NCBI GenBank assembly: GCA_020249145.1 | Contig: JADCGF010000012.1 | Coordinates: forward strand, 1-64,000 | Source: Roseomonas sp. | GTDB taxonomy: Bacteria > Pseudomonadota > Alphaproteobacteria > Acetobacterales > Acetobacteraceae | DNA length: 64,000 nucleotides | Reading direction: 5' to 3' | Shown here: positions 40,470 to 49,094 of the stretch, one piece after another | Position numbering within the stretch: the stretch's first letter is position 1 | How the letters are laid out: each line of letters begins with the position of its first letter | The notes under the pieces: generated by a model | The model's input: only the letters and a program-made list of their open reading frames with translations | The model's database searches: none | Told to the model about the DNA's origin: nothing | Made by a program: the position numbers and the translations under genes

Positions 40470-41015
40470 ATGGCCCGTGTGCGTGACGTCTCGCCCGAGG
40501 AATTGACGCCGGAACTCCGCGATATCTGGCATCGCTATGTCACCGGCTATGGCCCGTTTGAGGAGCAATTGGCGGTCTTCGCCCATGTGCCGGCGGCGCT
40601 TAGGCACTTGATGCCGATGCTGATGGAATTGCGCGCGGCGGGGACGCTGCCGCGGCGCTATCTGGAATTGGCGATTGTGGTGGTCTCCAAGCTCAATGCC
40701 TGCGATTACTGCGTGGATCATCACGGGCCGTTTCTGGCCGTGGAAGGCATCCCGACCGAGGCTTTGGAAGGCCTGCCCGGGCGGATTGATCACCCATCGC
40801 TGACGCCGGTTGACCGGCTGCTGGCGGAATATGCAGTGGCGGCTTGGGAGAACAGCCATCGCGTGCCGGAACGCCTGTTCCGCGGGCTGCGTGAGCATTT
40901 TTCCGAGGCGCAGATTGTGGAACTGACCTTGCGCATCACGCTATGCGGCTTTTTCAACCGTTTTACTGGCGCGCTTGGCATTGATGAGGCGGCGCACAAG
41001 GCGGCGGCGGAATAG
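40470..41015 (+). CDS. Carboxymuconolactone decarboxylase/AhpD-like protein
   Basis: The 181-residue all-helical protein is of the AhpD/CMD family. The start ATG at 40470 is supported by AAAGGA just upstream; the frame is open earlier. The redox/catalytic motif is CDYCVDHHG (Cys-x2-Cys-x3-His) in the middle. In AhpD-type members this acts as a disulfide reductase supporting peroxidases; the partner is unknown. Its last 58 bp (40955-41012) are repeated at 41754-41811 behind an AT-rich insert, so its 3' end looks like an integration target or the relic of a duplicated gene. Confidence 0.88.
   Translation: MARVRDVSPEELTPELRDIWHRYVTGYGPFEEQLAVFAHVPAALRHLMPMLMELRAAGTLPRRYLELAIVVVSKLNACDYCVDHHGPFLAVEGIPTEALEGLPGRIDHPSLTPVDRLLAEYAVAAWENSHRVPERLFRGLREHFSEAQIVELTLRITLCGFFNRFTGALGIDEAAHKAAAE
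40955..41012 (+). repeat. 58-bp direct repeat, copy 1 (3' end of AhpD-like gene)
   Basis: The segment from CAACCG to GCGGAA is the C-terminal coding end of the AhpD-like gene. It matches 41754-41811 with only three mismatches in 58 positions. The copies are 799 bp apart and bracket a lower-GC insert. Confidence 0.85.
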
Positions 41016-41200
41016 GACTCGTTTCTGGTGCACCTTAACCAGCAATTCTCCAATGGGACTCCGCGAAACCGCGATGGGAAGTCATGAATCAAACTACAAG
41101 AGAAAACTCAAAATCAGATCGGAGAAACCAACAAGTATAGCCATTTAACATCTGCGAAACGCGACGCCATTAAAGGTAGTTCAGATGTTTGGAGGGATTT

Positions 41201-41728
41201 ATGGATAATCATCTTCTGGAGTTCTTTCAGCATGAAGTTGGGCTCCAGTGTAAATTCATGCTCCGTGCGGCCAATGAGGTGAATAATTCGAGACAAAAGA
41301 ATGACGTAGAAGGCGTATTTTATGGTCTCCAGAGTATCCTCAGCGCAAGCGCAAACATCTCAAAGGCGCTTTGGGGACAAGGCGGAAAGGCGAAGCGCGT
41401 AGCGGAGCGCAAGCGTTTGAGGGACAGTCTACAAATGTCTGATGATTCACCCCTGAGGCCAACAGATATGCGCAATCATTTCGAACACTTCGACGATAGA
41501 CTGGAGAGATGGTGGCAAACTTCCACGCACAAGAATTACGTGGACATGAATCTTGGCCCGAGAAACGCCATCCATGGCCTAGCGAAAAGCGATTCTTTTC
41601 GTAACTTTGATCCCCAATCGAACGTACTTTGTTTCGGAGATGACGAAGTTAACATTCAAGCACTCATTGATGAGGCACAAGCACTTCTTTTGAGGATTCG
41701 AGCTGGCCCGAATCCATTCCGTGTCTAG
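41201..41728 (+). CDS. HEPN-like hypothetical protein in AT-rich insert
   Basis: The 175-residue product starts at ATG 41201 with GGAGGG five bases upstream. It is predicted mostly helical, without signal peptide or membrane segment. Residues 91-96 read RNHFEH, matching the R-N-x3-H signature (Rx4-6H) of HEPN-domain RNases and HEPN accessory proteins; the surrounding DMRNHFEHFDDRLERW supports such a helix. Base composition and codon use are clearly more AT-rich than its neighbours. Together with the flanking 58-bp repeats this suggests recent acquisition. No MNT antitoxin or other partner is next to it. RNase or defence activity is a hypothesis. Confidence 0.65.
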   Translation: MDNHLLEFFQHEVGLQCKFMLRAANEVNNSRQKNDVEGVFYGLQSILSASANISKALWGQGGKAKRVAERKRLRDSLQMSDDSPLRPTDMRNHFEHFDDRLERWWQTSTHKNYVDMNLGPRNAIHGLAKSDSFRNFDPQSNVLCFGDDEVNIQALIDEAQALLLRIRAGPNPFRV

Positions 41729-41753
41729 CCTGAGCCCGCCACAAAGACTCTTG

Positions 41754-41811
41754 CAACCGCTTTACCGGCGCGCTTGGCATTGATGCGGCGGCGCACAAGG
41801 CGGCGGCGGAA
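41754..41811 (+). repeat. 58-bp direct repeat, copy 2 (CMD gene remnant)
   Basis: Near-identical to 40955-41012 (three mismatches: two T/C, one A/C). Translated in the same frame it reads NRFTGALGIDAAAHKAAAE, as in the AhpD-like protein, but without its stop codon and without an upstream gene body. It ends 10 bp before the stop of the ABC permease gene on the other strand. Confidence 0.85.
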
Positions 41812-41821
41812 GAAGCGGGCG

Positions 41822-42679
41822 CTACGCCCCCTTCACACCCCCCGCCGTCAACCCAGCCACAATCTGCTTCTGCGCAACCAGCGTCAGGATCAAGACCGGC
41901 GCGGTCACCAACAACGCCGCCGCGGAAAGCGGCCCCCAGGCCACTTGCTCAAACGTCAGCATGTTGTTTACCGCAACCGGCAGAGTGCGGGTTTCGCGCC
42001 CCGCCAGCACCATGGCAAAGATAAAATTATTCCAGGAAAAAATGAAGGACAGGATGGTGGCAACCGTAATCCCAGGCCGCGCGAGTGGCATCGCCACATA
42101 GCGAAACGCCTGCCAAATCGTCGCACCATCCACCAAGGCCGCTTCCTCCAATTCCGGCGGCAGGCCTTCAAAGAAGGAAATCATCACCCAAACCACAATC
42201 GGCACCGTAATCACCAAATGCGTGATCACAATCGGCGTCAACGAACCCGTCATGCCAAGCCATTGGAACAGCAGAAATAGCGGGATCAGATAGGAAAGCC
42301 CAGGTGTGATGCGCGCAATCAGGATCAGCGCGGCGGCGCGCATGGCGTGCATCTTGGCAATGCCATAGCCCGCCGGCACGCCGATCAGCAGCGCTATCCC
42401 GGTGGCACCAAAGGACACCACAATGGAATTCCACGCAAAGCGCAGGAAATCATTGCGCGCGAAAACTTCGCGGTAATTGTCCAGTGTCGGGCTTTGCGGA
42501 ATGAAGATCGGCGGCCAATCCGTATTGTCCAATTCATTCTTGAAGGAAAGTGAGAGCATCCACAGAAAGAACAGAATGGCCGGGGAAACCAGCACCAGCA
42601 CGGAAAAGCCAAAGCCGATATTGCCGATCAGCCGGCGCAGCCGATACGCCGCCGGGCTCCTTTTTGCTTCCACGCTCAT
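41822..42679 (-). CDS. Sugar ABC transporter permease (MalG-type)
   Basis: The 285-residue inner-membrane permease has six hydrophobic helices. The binding-protein-dependent transport motif reads EEAALVDGATIWQAFRYVAMPLARPG, here given as EAALVDGATIWQAF followed by MPLARPG. The start is ATG 42679, overlapping the stop of the upstream permease gene by 4 nt (ATGA). It is the last gene of the binding-protein/permease/permease operon. The ATPase expected next is absent; instead the repeat-flanked insert abuts the gene's end. Confidence 0.92.
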   Translation of the reverse strand: MSVEAKRSPAAYRLRRLIGNIGFGFSVLVLVSPAILFFLWMLSLSFKNELDNTDWPPIFIPQSPTLDNYREVFARNDFLRFAWNSIVVSFGATGIALLIGVPAGYGIAKMHAMRAAALILIARITPGLSYLIPLFLLFQWLGMTGSLTPIVITHLVITVPIVVWVMISFFEGLPPELEEAALVDGATIWQAFRYVAMPLARPGITVATILSFIFSWNNFIFAMVLAGRETRTLPVAVNNMLTFEQVAWGPLSAAALLVTAPVLILTLVAQKQIVAGLTAGGVKGA

Positions 42680-43587
42680 GTCATTTTCACCCGCTGACGC
42701 GTCCATAACAGCAGCGCGGCCAGGGCCAGGATAATGGCGAAAAACACTACCACCACGGCGGAAGCATAGCCAACATTGTAAAAGGCAAAGGCCTGCAGAT
42801 AGAGGAAGATATTGATCGTCTCACTGGCCGAACCTGGCCCACCTTGGGTGATGACATAGATCGTATCAAACGCCTTCAGCGCATCAATGCAGCGAATGAT
42901 CAGCGCCACGACAATAAAGGGCATCAGCAAAGGCAGCGTGATGTGGCGAAACGCCTGCCAGCCATTGGCGCCATCAATCTTCGCAGCCTCATAAGGATCA
43001 ACGGGCAGGGAAGCGAGGCCGCCCAGGATCAGCAGCATCACCAAGGGTGTCCAATGCCAGACCTCAATCATCACCAAGGTCGGGATCACCGTATTGGTGC
43101 TATAGATCCACATGCTGGACGGCAGACCGACTTGCGCCAGAAGCCAATTCAGCACGCCAAGCTGCGGGTGGAAGGTCATGGTCCAAACTAAAGCCACCGC
43201 AACGGGTGTTGCCATCATGGGCAGGATGAAAATGGTCCGCGCCAGGCCGCGCAAAGGGAATTTGCGATTGAAGGCCAAAGCCGCCGCCAGCCCCAATATC
43301 ATCGGGAAGACCACCGCCAGCACCGTATAGAATAGCGTGCGCAGCATGGCCCAGCCAAAGCGGGAATCGGAAAACAGCTTGGTGTAATTATCGAACCCCA
43401 CCCATCGCCGTTCCCCGCCCAAATGCCAATCATGGGCGGAGACATAGATGGTGAAAATCCACGGGAAGATGATGACGGCCAATACCACCACCGCCGCCGG
43501 CACAATGAACCAGCCATAATGCCGCGCGTAATTGCGAACCCGCGCGCCCGTCCCCGAACGCGCGGCAATGGTATCAGCCTCAGCCAT
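42676..43587 (-). CDS. Sugar ABC transporter permease (MalF-type)
   Basis: The 303-residue permease has an N-terminal cytoplasmic start (MAEADTIAARSGTGARVRNY) and six transmembrane helices. The EAA loop reads YEAAKIDGANGWQAFRHITL, which contacts the ATPase. It lies 15 nt after the binding-protein gene and overlaps the next permease by 4 nt, so the subunits are co-translated. It belongs to the carbohydrate-uptake CUT1 type by overall organisation. The substrate is not readable from sequence. Confidence 0.92.
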   Translation of the reverse strand: MAEADTIAARSGTGARVRNYARHYGWFIVPAAVVVLAVIIFPWIFTIYVSAHDWHLGGERRWVGFDNYTKLFSDSRFGWAMLRTLFYTVLAVVFPMILGLAAALAFNRKFPLRGLARTIFILPMMATPVAVALVWTMTFHPQLGVLNWLLAQVGLPSSMWIYSTNTVIPTLVMIEVWHWTPLVMLLILGGLASLPVDPYEAAKIDGANGWQAFRHITLPLLMPFIVVALIIRCIDALKAFDTIYVITQGGPGSASETINIFLYLQAFAFYNVGYASAVVVVFFAIILALAALLLWTRQRVKMT

Positions 43588-43602
43588 CAGCCAGCCTAAG
43601 CC

Positions 43603-44940
43603 TCAGCTTTCCCGTTCGCTTTGTTCCAGCACCGGGCGGAATTCAGCGGTGGCACGACGCAATTCCGTCGCCACATCCGCGCCGCTGATGGTGTTGGTCA
43701 AAGCCGTGCCGATCACGTCGCGGAACTGCGTCACCGGCACAATCTCAGGCAGGCCGGCGCGGGCGATTTTCGCACTTTCATTGAGCGTATTGAAGAATTC
43801 GCGCGGGAAGGTACTGGCGGCAATCGCCTGTTCATTGCTGAAGGGGCTGCTGCGCGCCGGCACGCCGGCACCGCTGGTCAGGAAGCGAAGCTGGTTTTCC
43901 TTGCCAAGCGCCCATTGCAGATAAAGCCAGGCAGCGCCCTTCCTCCGCGATGCTTCGGGAATGCCATAGCCCGCGCCGAACAGGCAGCAATGGTGATTGG
44001 GGCCGCGCCCCTTCGGCACCAGCGCATAGCCAACCTTGCCCGCCACGCGCGACCGCTGCCGATCTTCCAAGGGTGCCGCAAAGCCGATGCCATCAACCCA
44101 CATGGCTGCGCGGCCCTGCATGAAGGTGGTTTGGCATTCATTCCAATTGAAGCCGATGGACCCAGGCGGGGAGACATCGCGGAGGAACTTCTTGTACATC
44201 TCACCAGCCCAGATCGCGTCATCCGTATCCGTGATCAATTGCCGGTTCGCATTGATCATGTCGCGCTGCGCGGTGCCAAGCAGGTAGCTGGACCACAGCA
44301 CCACATTGGCGTTCTTCAAGCCGCGCCCGACATGGCCATAGATCTGGCGCGAAGGTTCAGTCAGCGCGCGCGCCGCTTCGAACATGCCATCCCAGGTGGT
44401 GGGCACGGCAATATTCTTCGCCGCCAGCAATTCCTTGTTGTAGTAAAGGATAAAGTAATCCGCGAAGGCCGGCAGCGAATCCATCCGCCCATCGGATTGC
44501 GTTGCGTATTGCACCATCCCGGCGCCAAAATCAGCGAAATCGAAATCCGGCGCGGTGATGGATTGGTCCGCGATCAGCGCGCGAATATCCGTATTCCAGC
44601 GCGCCCGCCCGACCTGCCGCTTATTCACATGCAAGCTCAATTCCGCGACATCAAAGGAAGGCCGGCCAGAGGCATATTCCACAATGATCTTCTGGCGATG
44701 CTGCTGTTCCGGCACCACTTCAATGCCGCAGCGAATGCCGGTCAGCTCCTCAAATTCCCTGTTCTGGCGTTGCAGCAACAAGCCGCGCGGCGATGTTTGC
44801 AACGTGACTTCAATGCGTTCGCCCGCGAAGCGCTTCCAATCGAAGCGGCTTTGCGCATTGGCTTGCCGCACAATTGCGGGCGTGCCGAGCAAGGCTGCGC
44901 CCGCGCCCAACGCCTGACGACGTGTGATCTGAATGGCCAT
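43603..44940 (-). CDS. ABC transporter extracellular solute-binding protein
   Basis: The 445-residue family 1 binding protein has a Tat-type signal (ITRRQALGAGAALLGTPAI, cleavage near ANAQ). The mature part shows the typical ASGRPSFDVAELS region, DSLPAFADYFILYYNKELL, and WNECQTTFMQGRAAMWVDG. It leads an operon with two CUT1-type permeases, so a sugar, oligosaccharide or polyol ligand is likely. GGGAGAGGG lies upstream of the ATG. No regulator or ATPase gene accompanies it. Confidence 0.92.
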   Translation of the reverse strand: MAIQITRRQALGAGAALLGTPAIVRQANAQSRFDWKRFAGERIEVTLQTSPRGLLLQRQNREFEELTGIRCGIEVVPEQQHRQKIIVEYASGRPSFDVAELSLHVNKRQVGRARWNTDIRALIADQSITAPDFDFADFGAGMVQYATQSDGRMDSLPAFADYFILYYNKELLAAKNIAVPTTWDGMFEAARALTEPSRQIYGHVGRGLKNANVVLWSSYLLGTAQRDMINANRQLITDTDDAIWAGEMYKKFLRDVSPPGSIGFNWNECQTTFMQGRAAMWVDGIGFAAPLEDRQRSRVAGKVGYALVPKGRGPNHHCCLFGAGYGIPEASRRKGAAWLYLQWALGKENQLRFLTSGAGVPARSSPFSNEQAIAASTFPREFFNTLNESAKIARAGLPEIVPVTQFRDVIGTALTNTISGADVATELRRATAEFRPVLEQSERES

Positions 44941-45034
44941 GTTCCGAACCCTCTCCCATTATCCGGGCGGCTTCCGCGCCGCCCTGTTCCGGGTATGATC
45001 CTTCACGCAACCGCGACGCGCCGCAAGCGGATAT

Positions 45035-45598
45035 TTACAGGGCCTCGCGCCGCAGGGCCTCCAATACCGCCGGATCGGTGATGGGGCTGGTATCCCAGGG
45101 CGGCGGCGGGGGCGGATCGAGCGTCTCAAATACCGTGGAGATTTCGATATTCCCGGCATCTGCTGGGCGAGGATAGGGGGTGGGGTCCGGCGCGCCCGGT
45201 ATTTTGGGCCGACCAATGCCGATGAAAAAATCCTCAAGCCCCGCCGGGATCAGCAGCCAGAGGAATCGGAAGGGATGCGCGCCATCATTGATAAAGCCAT
45301 GCCGGCTATGCGGTGGCGCCACCATGAAGCTGCCGGTCGGGATGCGCCGCACCACGCCATCCAGCCGCCCCAGTGCCTCCCCGGCCACCACCCAAAAAAT
45401 CTCGGTCTGGGCCGGGTGGGCGTGTTCGCGGATTTTGCCAAGCGGCGGCAATTCCTGAAGCCCCGCCGAAAACCCCGCCGGCATGCCCGCCATGCGGGGG
45501 GAGGTCAGGACCTCAATCCAGCCATTGGCGGGTTGCGGCTGCCAATGCTGCGCCCCGCCGCCCGGCGGAATAAGAACGAAACCACCGGCGTCAGACAT
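45035..45598 (-). CDS. Cupin-domain protein
   Basis: The 187-residue protein has a single cupin barrel. The start is ATG 45598 (MSDAGGFVLIPPGGG) with AAGGGAC upstream; the longer frame runs into the next gene. Motif 1 is EHAHPAQTEIFWVVAGEALG and motif 2 PPHSRHGFINDG, so two metal-binding His in motif 1, a Glu, and a His in motif 2 are kept. The C-terminal part is Pro-rich (PPPPPPWDTSP). It sits 11 nt downstream of the pseudo-HtrA gene on the same strand. Enzymatic role unknown. Confidence 0.85.
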   Translation of the reverse strand: MSDAGGFVLIPPGGGAQHWQPQPANGWIEVLTSPRMAGMPAGFSAGLQELPPLGKIREHAHPAQTEIFWVVAGEALGRLDGVVRRIPTGSFMVAPPHSRHGFINDGAHPFRFLWLLIPAGLEDFFIGIGRPKIPGAPDPTPYPRPADAGNIEISTVFETLDPPPPPPWDTSPITDPAVLEALRREAL

Positions 45599-45609
45599 GG
45601 GTTGTCCCT

Positions 45610-46578
45610 TCAATGCAAGCGCGGGCGCTTCAGGAATTGCACCCGATCGGCGGAGGTGATGGTCACGTCCCGTCGCGCCTTGCCGCGGCTCACCTGCAAA
45701 TGGACATGGCTGCCCGCCGGGCCAATCGCCCAAATGGCGCGCCAGAAATCGGCCAATTCGCCGACCTCAATCCCCTCCACGGTCACGATACGGTCGCCAT
45801 TGCGTAACCCCGCCGCCTCAGCCGGGCCGCCAGGCGCCAAGGAGGCAACCGAAATCCCCTCCTCATCCTCGGTCGCGTAAAGCCCAAGCCAGGGGCGCGG
45901 CGGGCCGGGGCGCCGACCCTTTGTCAACAGATCATCCAGAACGGCAGTCAATTGATGGACGGGGATGACCATATTCAGGTCCAGCCGACGGCCTTCCTCC
46001 CCCTGCTGCAAAATCAGCGAACCGATACCCACCAGCTTGCCATCTGGGCCGAATACCCCTGCGCCGCCCCAGGAAGGATGGGCGGGGGCAACGAATAGCG
46101 CATCCTCCAGCAGATATTCCCAATACCCGGCGAAGGGTTGGCGCGCGACCAGCTTGCCCGAAACCGCATGGGCGCGCCCGCCGGCTGCCGCCATCACCGT
46201 AGCCGCACCAATCTTGAGGTTTTCGCTATCGCCAAGGGAAGCAGGTTTCAGCGGGATCTTGCCCAAAGCCTGCACCAGGGCGAAGCCGGTTTCCTGATCC
46301 ACCGCCAAGGCATGGCCAGGCACGGCGCGGCCTTCGGCGGTGGTGATCCAAATGCTCTCAGCCTCGCTCACCAGATAGCCGACCGTCAGCACCAGCCCTT
46401 CGCCAATCAGCACGCCACTGCCTTCGCGTTCCGTGCCCAGCACCCGCGCGGTGAACGCATCCGGCGGCACCTGGCTGCGCAGGCCGACCATGGCGCGATA
46501 GGCCTGATCCAGATCGAAGCCATGCTCCGTCGGGTCGGGCTGCAAATGCTCAGGGATGTCCCAGTCGTCGTCGGCCAT
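45610..46578 (-). CDS. HtrA-like S1C protein with degenerate catalytic triad, PDZ domain
   Basis: The 322-residue protein has an HtrA-type protease fold (about 40-215) and one PDZ domain (about 225-310, with LGLYATEDEEGISVASLAPG and GLRNGDRIVTVEG). Aligning to DegP/HtrA, the catalytic His position in TNNHVV is Tyr68 (TVGYLV). The Asp in TDLALL is Gly98 (TGFALV). The Ser in GNSGGPL is Trp170 (PSWGGAG). All three triad residues are therefore gone while the fold motifs remain. There is no signal peptide. It is probably a non-proteolytic cytoplasmic chaperone, scaffold or regulator. It precedes the cupin gene by 11 nt. Confidence 0.85.
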   Translation of the reverse strand: MADDDWDIPEHLQPDPTEHGFDLDQAYRAMVGLRSQVPPDAFTARVLGTEREGSGVLIGEGLVLTVGYLVSEAESIWITTAEGRAVPGHALAVDQETGFALVQALGKIPLKPASLGDSENLKIGAATVMAAAGGRAHAVSGKLVARQPFAGYWEYLLEDALFVAPAHPSWGGAGVFGPDGKLVGIGSLILQQGEEGRRLDLNMVIPVHQLTAVLDDLLTKGRRPGPPRPWLGLYATEDEEGISVASLAPGGPAEAAGLRNGDRIVTVEGIEVGELADFWRAIWAIGPAGSHVHLQVSRGKARRDVTITSADRVQFLKRPRLH

Positions 46579-46797
46579 GATCTCTCGGGTCAATGCGTCA
46601 GTCTGTATACCACAGGCTTCGATGCAGGTCAGGTTACAGGGTTTGGCAGCGACGCCAAGGCCGGGCAGGATGGGACAGAATTGTATGGCATGCTGGAATG
46701 GGGGGAGAGTAAGATGCTTCCGCGCTGGGATTTTTGCGGTATCGACATGCTTTTGCGGTGTTGGCGGCTTCCGGGCGAAGGGCTGAAGCGCTGATCC

Positions 46798-47808
46798 ATG
46801 CCTGAGCCCTTGCCCGAAGCCATCGCCGCCGGCCTTGCCGCCATGGGGCTGCTCAGGCCGGGGCAGCGCGCGCAGGGTGAGGCGCTGGCGGGCGGCGTTT
46901 CTTCTGATATCTGGCGCCTGACGCTACCCGATGGGCGGGATATCTGCGTCAAACGCGCACTGCCGAAGCTGAAGGTCGCCGCCGATTGGCGCGCGCCTGT
47001 GGTGCGCAATATCTATGAAGCGCGCTGGCTTTCAGAAGCGGATCGCGCGCTGCCCGGCGCGGTGCCGAAGCTACTCGGCCAGGATGAGGCGACGGGTTGC
47101 CTCGCCATGGCATTCCTTTCACCTGAGGACCATCCGGTCTGGAAGGCTCGGCTGCGTGATGGCCATGCGGATGCGGGTTTCGCCGCTGAAGTCGGGCGGC
47201 GCATTGCCGCCATCCATGCCCATGCCGCCCTGCATCCCGCGCTGGCTGAGGCTTTCCCGACAGATGAGATTTTCCACGCCATAAGGTTGGAACCTTATCT
47301 GCTGGCAACCGCCCGCGCGCATCCGGATTTGGCGAGCGTGTTGGAGGACATCGCGGCCATCACGGCGCGCAGCAAGCGCGCCCTGGTGCATGGCGATGTG
47401 AGCCCAAAAAACATCTTATGTGGCCCAGCGGGACCGGTGTTTCTGGATGCGGAATGCGCCTGGTGGGGCGACCCGGCCTTCGATCTCGCCTTTTGCCTCA
47501 ATCATCTTTTGCTGAAATGCCTATGGGCGCCCAAGGCCAGCGCCGGTTTCATGGCCTGCTTCGAAGCCCTGGCGGGGTGTTTCCTGGCGGGCATCACCTG
47601 GGAGGCGCCGGATGCGCTTGAAGCCCGCGCGGCGCGGCTGCTGCCGGGGCTTTTCCTGGCACGGGTGGACGGTAAAAGCCCGGTCGAATACCTGACCGAC
47701 GAACATGACAAAAACCGCGTGCGCCGCGTGGCGCGCGCCTTATTGACCAGGCCCGAGGATCGCTTGCTGGCGGTGCGCGCGGCCTGGGGGGAAGACATCG
47801 GCGCATGA
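46798..47808 (+). CDS. APH/choline-kinase-like phosphotransferase
   Basis: The 336-residue protein has the aminoglycoside-phosphotransferase kinase fold. The N-lobe contains ICVKRALPKLKVAADW, with an ATP-binding Lys. The catalytic loop is HGDVSPKNILCG (HGDxxxxN), and the metal-binding segment reads FLDAECAWWGDPAFDLAF. Residues about 60-75 (RNIYEARWL) resemble methylthioribose-kinase-type proteins. Its stop overlaps the enolase-like gene start by 4 nt, which in turn overlaps a dehydrogenase. It therefore probably phosphorylates a small hydroxylated metabolite in the same pathway, not an antibiotic. Substrate unknown. Confidence 0.85.
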   Translation: MPEPLPEAIAAGLAAMGLLRPGQRAQGEALAGGVSSDIWRLTLPDGRDICVKRALPKLKVAADWRAPVVRNIYEARWLSEADRALPGAVPKLLGQDEATGCLAMAFLSPEDHPVWKARLRDGHADAGFAAEVGRRIAAIHAHAALHPALAEAFPTDEIFHAIRLEPYLLATARAHPDLASVLEDIAAITARSKRALVHGDVSPKNILCGPAGPVFLDAECAWWGDPAFDLAFCLNHLLLKCLWAPKASAGFMACFEALAGCFLAGITWEAPDALEARAARLLPGLFLARVDGKSPVEYLTDEHDKNRVRRVARALLTRPEDRLLAVRAAWGEDIGA

Positions 47809-49094
47809 GCAGCACCATCATCACCGCCATCCGAGGCCGTCGCGTTTGGGACAGTCGCGGGCGGCCAACCGTGGAGGCGGAAATCACTCTGGCGGGTGGT
47901 GCGACAGGCCGCGCCATCGCCCCCGCCGGCGCCAGTACCGGCAGCGGCGAAGCCTTGGACAAGCGCGATGGCGGCGCGGCCTTTGGCGGTTATGACGTGA
48001 CAGGCGCGGTGGATGCGGTGAACCGTGAATTGGCCCCTGCCCTGCTGGGCATGGATGCGCGCGCGCAGGCGGCCTTGGATGCGCGGCTGATCGCGCGCGA
48101 TGGCACGCCGCAGAAAACCCGGCTTGGCGCCAATGCCACACTCGCCGTTTCCATGGCGGCTGCCCATGCGGCGGCGGCGGCTTCGGGCCTGCCGCTCTGG
48201 CGCTATCTGGGCGGTGATGCGCCGGATGTTTTGCCTCTGCCGCAAATCCAAATCTTGGGTGGCGGCGCCCATGCCGGGCGGCGCGTGGATATCCAGGATT
48301 TCCTGGTGATGTGCCCGGCTGCGACCAGCTTTGCCGAGGCTTTGGATTGGACCGCGGAAGTCTATCGCGCCGCCGGCGCCATCATGAAGCAGCGCGGGCT
48401 ATTGCAGGGTGTGGCCGATGAAGGCGGCTGGTGGCCGGCCTTCACCGCCAATGAACAGGCTTTGGAAACCCTTGTTGCCGCCATCGAAAAGGCTGGCTTC
48501 GCGCCGGGCCGGCAAGTGGCGATTGCGCTGGACATTGCAGCCACCGATTTCGGCAAGGGCGGACGGTATAAGCTTGGCTTGGAAGGGCGAGAGCTTGGCA
48601 CGGATGAGATGATCCGCATGTTGCTCGGCTGGATCGCCGCCTATCCCATCGCCTCCATCGAAGACCCGCTGGCCGAGGATGACGCGGCGGGCTTCGCTGC
48701 CTTCACCCGCGAAGTGGGCGGGCGCATCCAGGTGGTGGGCGATGATTTCCTGGTGACGGATGCGGCGCGGGTGCGGCGCGCGGCAGCTATCGGCGCGGCC
48801 AATACCGTGCTGATCAAGCCAAACCAGCGCGGCACGCTGACGGAAACCAAAGCCGCCTGGGATGCGGCGCGTGACGTGGGCTTTGCCGGCATTGTCAGCG
48901 CCCGGTCTGGCGAGACCGAGGATGTCACCATTGTCCACCTGGCCATGGGCTGGGGCGTAGGCCAATTGAAGGTAGGGTCCTTCGCGCGGTCTGAACGCAT
49001 GGCGAAATGGAATGAGGCGTTGCGCGTGGAAGAAAGCCTCGGTGCCCGAGCGCGTTTTGCCGGCGGCGCTTGCCTCGGGCGGTCCCGGCCATGA
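47805..49094 (+). CDS. Enolase-like protein with altered active site
   Basis: The 429-residue enolase paralogue keeps the loop GASTGSGEA. It also keeps His156 (GGAHA), the catalytic Glu206 (ADEGG), metal ligands Asp243, Glu286 and Asp313 (SIEDP, GDDFL), catalytic Lys338 (LIKPNQ) and Lys389 (QLKVGS). Two active-site positions differ from E. coli enolase. The Glu of VDIQEF is Asp165, and the His of SHRSGETED is Ala366 (SARSGETED). A secondary, pathway-specific enolase acting on a modified 2-phosphoglycerate-like acid is likely. It overlaps the kinase gene by 4 nt upstream and the dehydrogenase by 4 nt downstream. Confidence 0.88.
   Translation: MSSTIITAIRGRRVWDSRGRPTVEAEITLAGGATGRAIAPAGASTGSGEALDKRDGGAAFGGYDVTGAVDAVNRELAPALLGMDARAQAALDARLIARDGTPQKTRLGANATLAVSMAAAHAAAAASGLPLWRYLGGDAPDVLPLPQIQILGGGAHAGRRVDIQDFLVMCPAATSFAEALDWTAEVYRAAGAIMKQRGLLQGVADEGGWWPAFTANEQALETLVAAIEKAGFAPGRQVAIALDIAATDFGKGGRYKLGLEGRELGTDEMIRMLLGWIAAYPIASIEDPLAEDDAAGFAAFTREVGGRIQVVGDDFLVTDAARVRRAAAIGAANTVLIKPNQRGTLTETKAAWDAARDVGFAGIVSARSGETEDVTIVHLAMGWGVGQLKVGSFARSERMAKWNEALRVEESLGARARFAGGACLGRSRP

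Noticed and set aside
46138..46794. A 218-codon plus-strand frame between the pseudo-HtrA and kinase genes
   Set aside because: Two thirds is antisense to the pseudo-HtrA gene and the rest shows no recognisable protein features.
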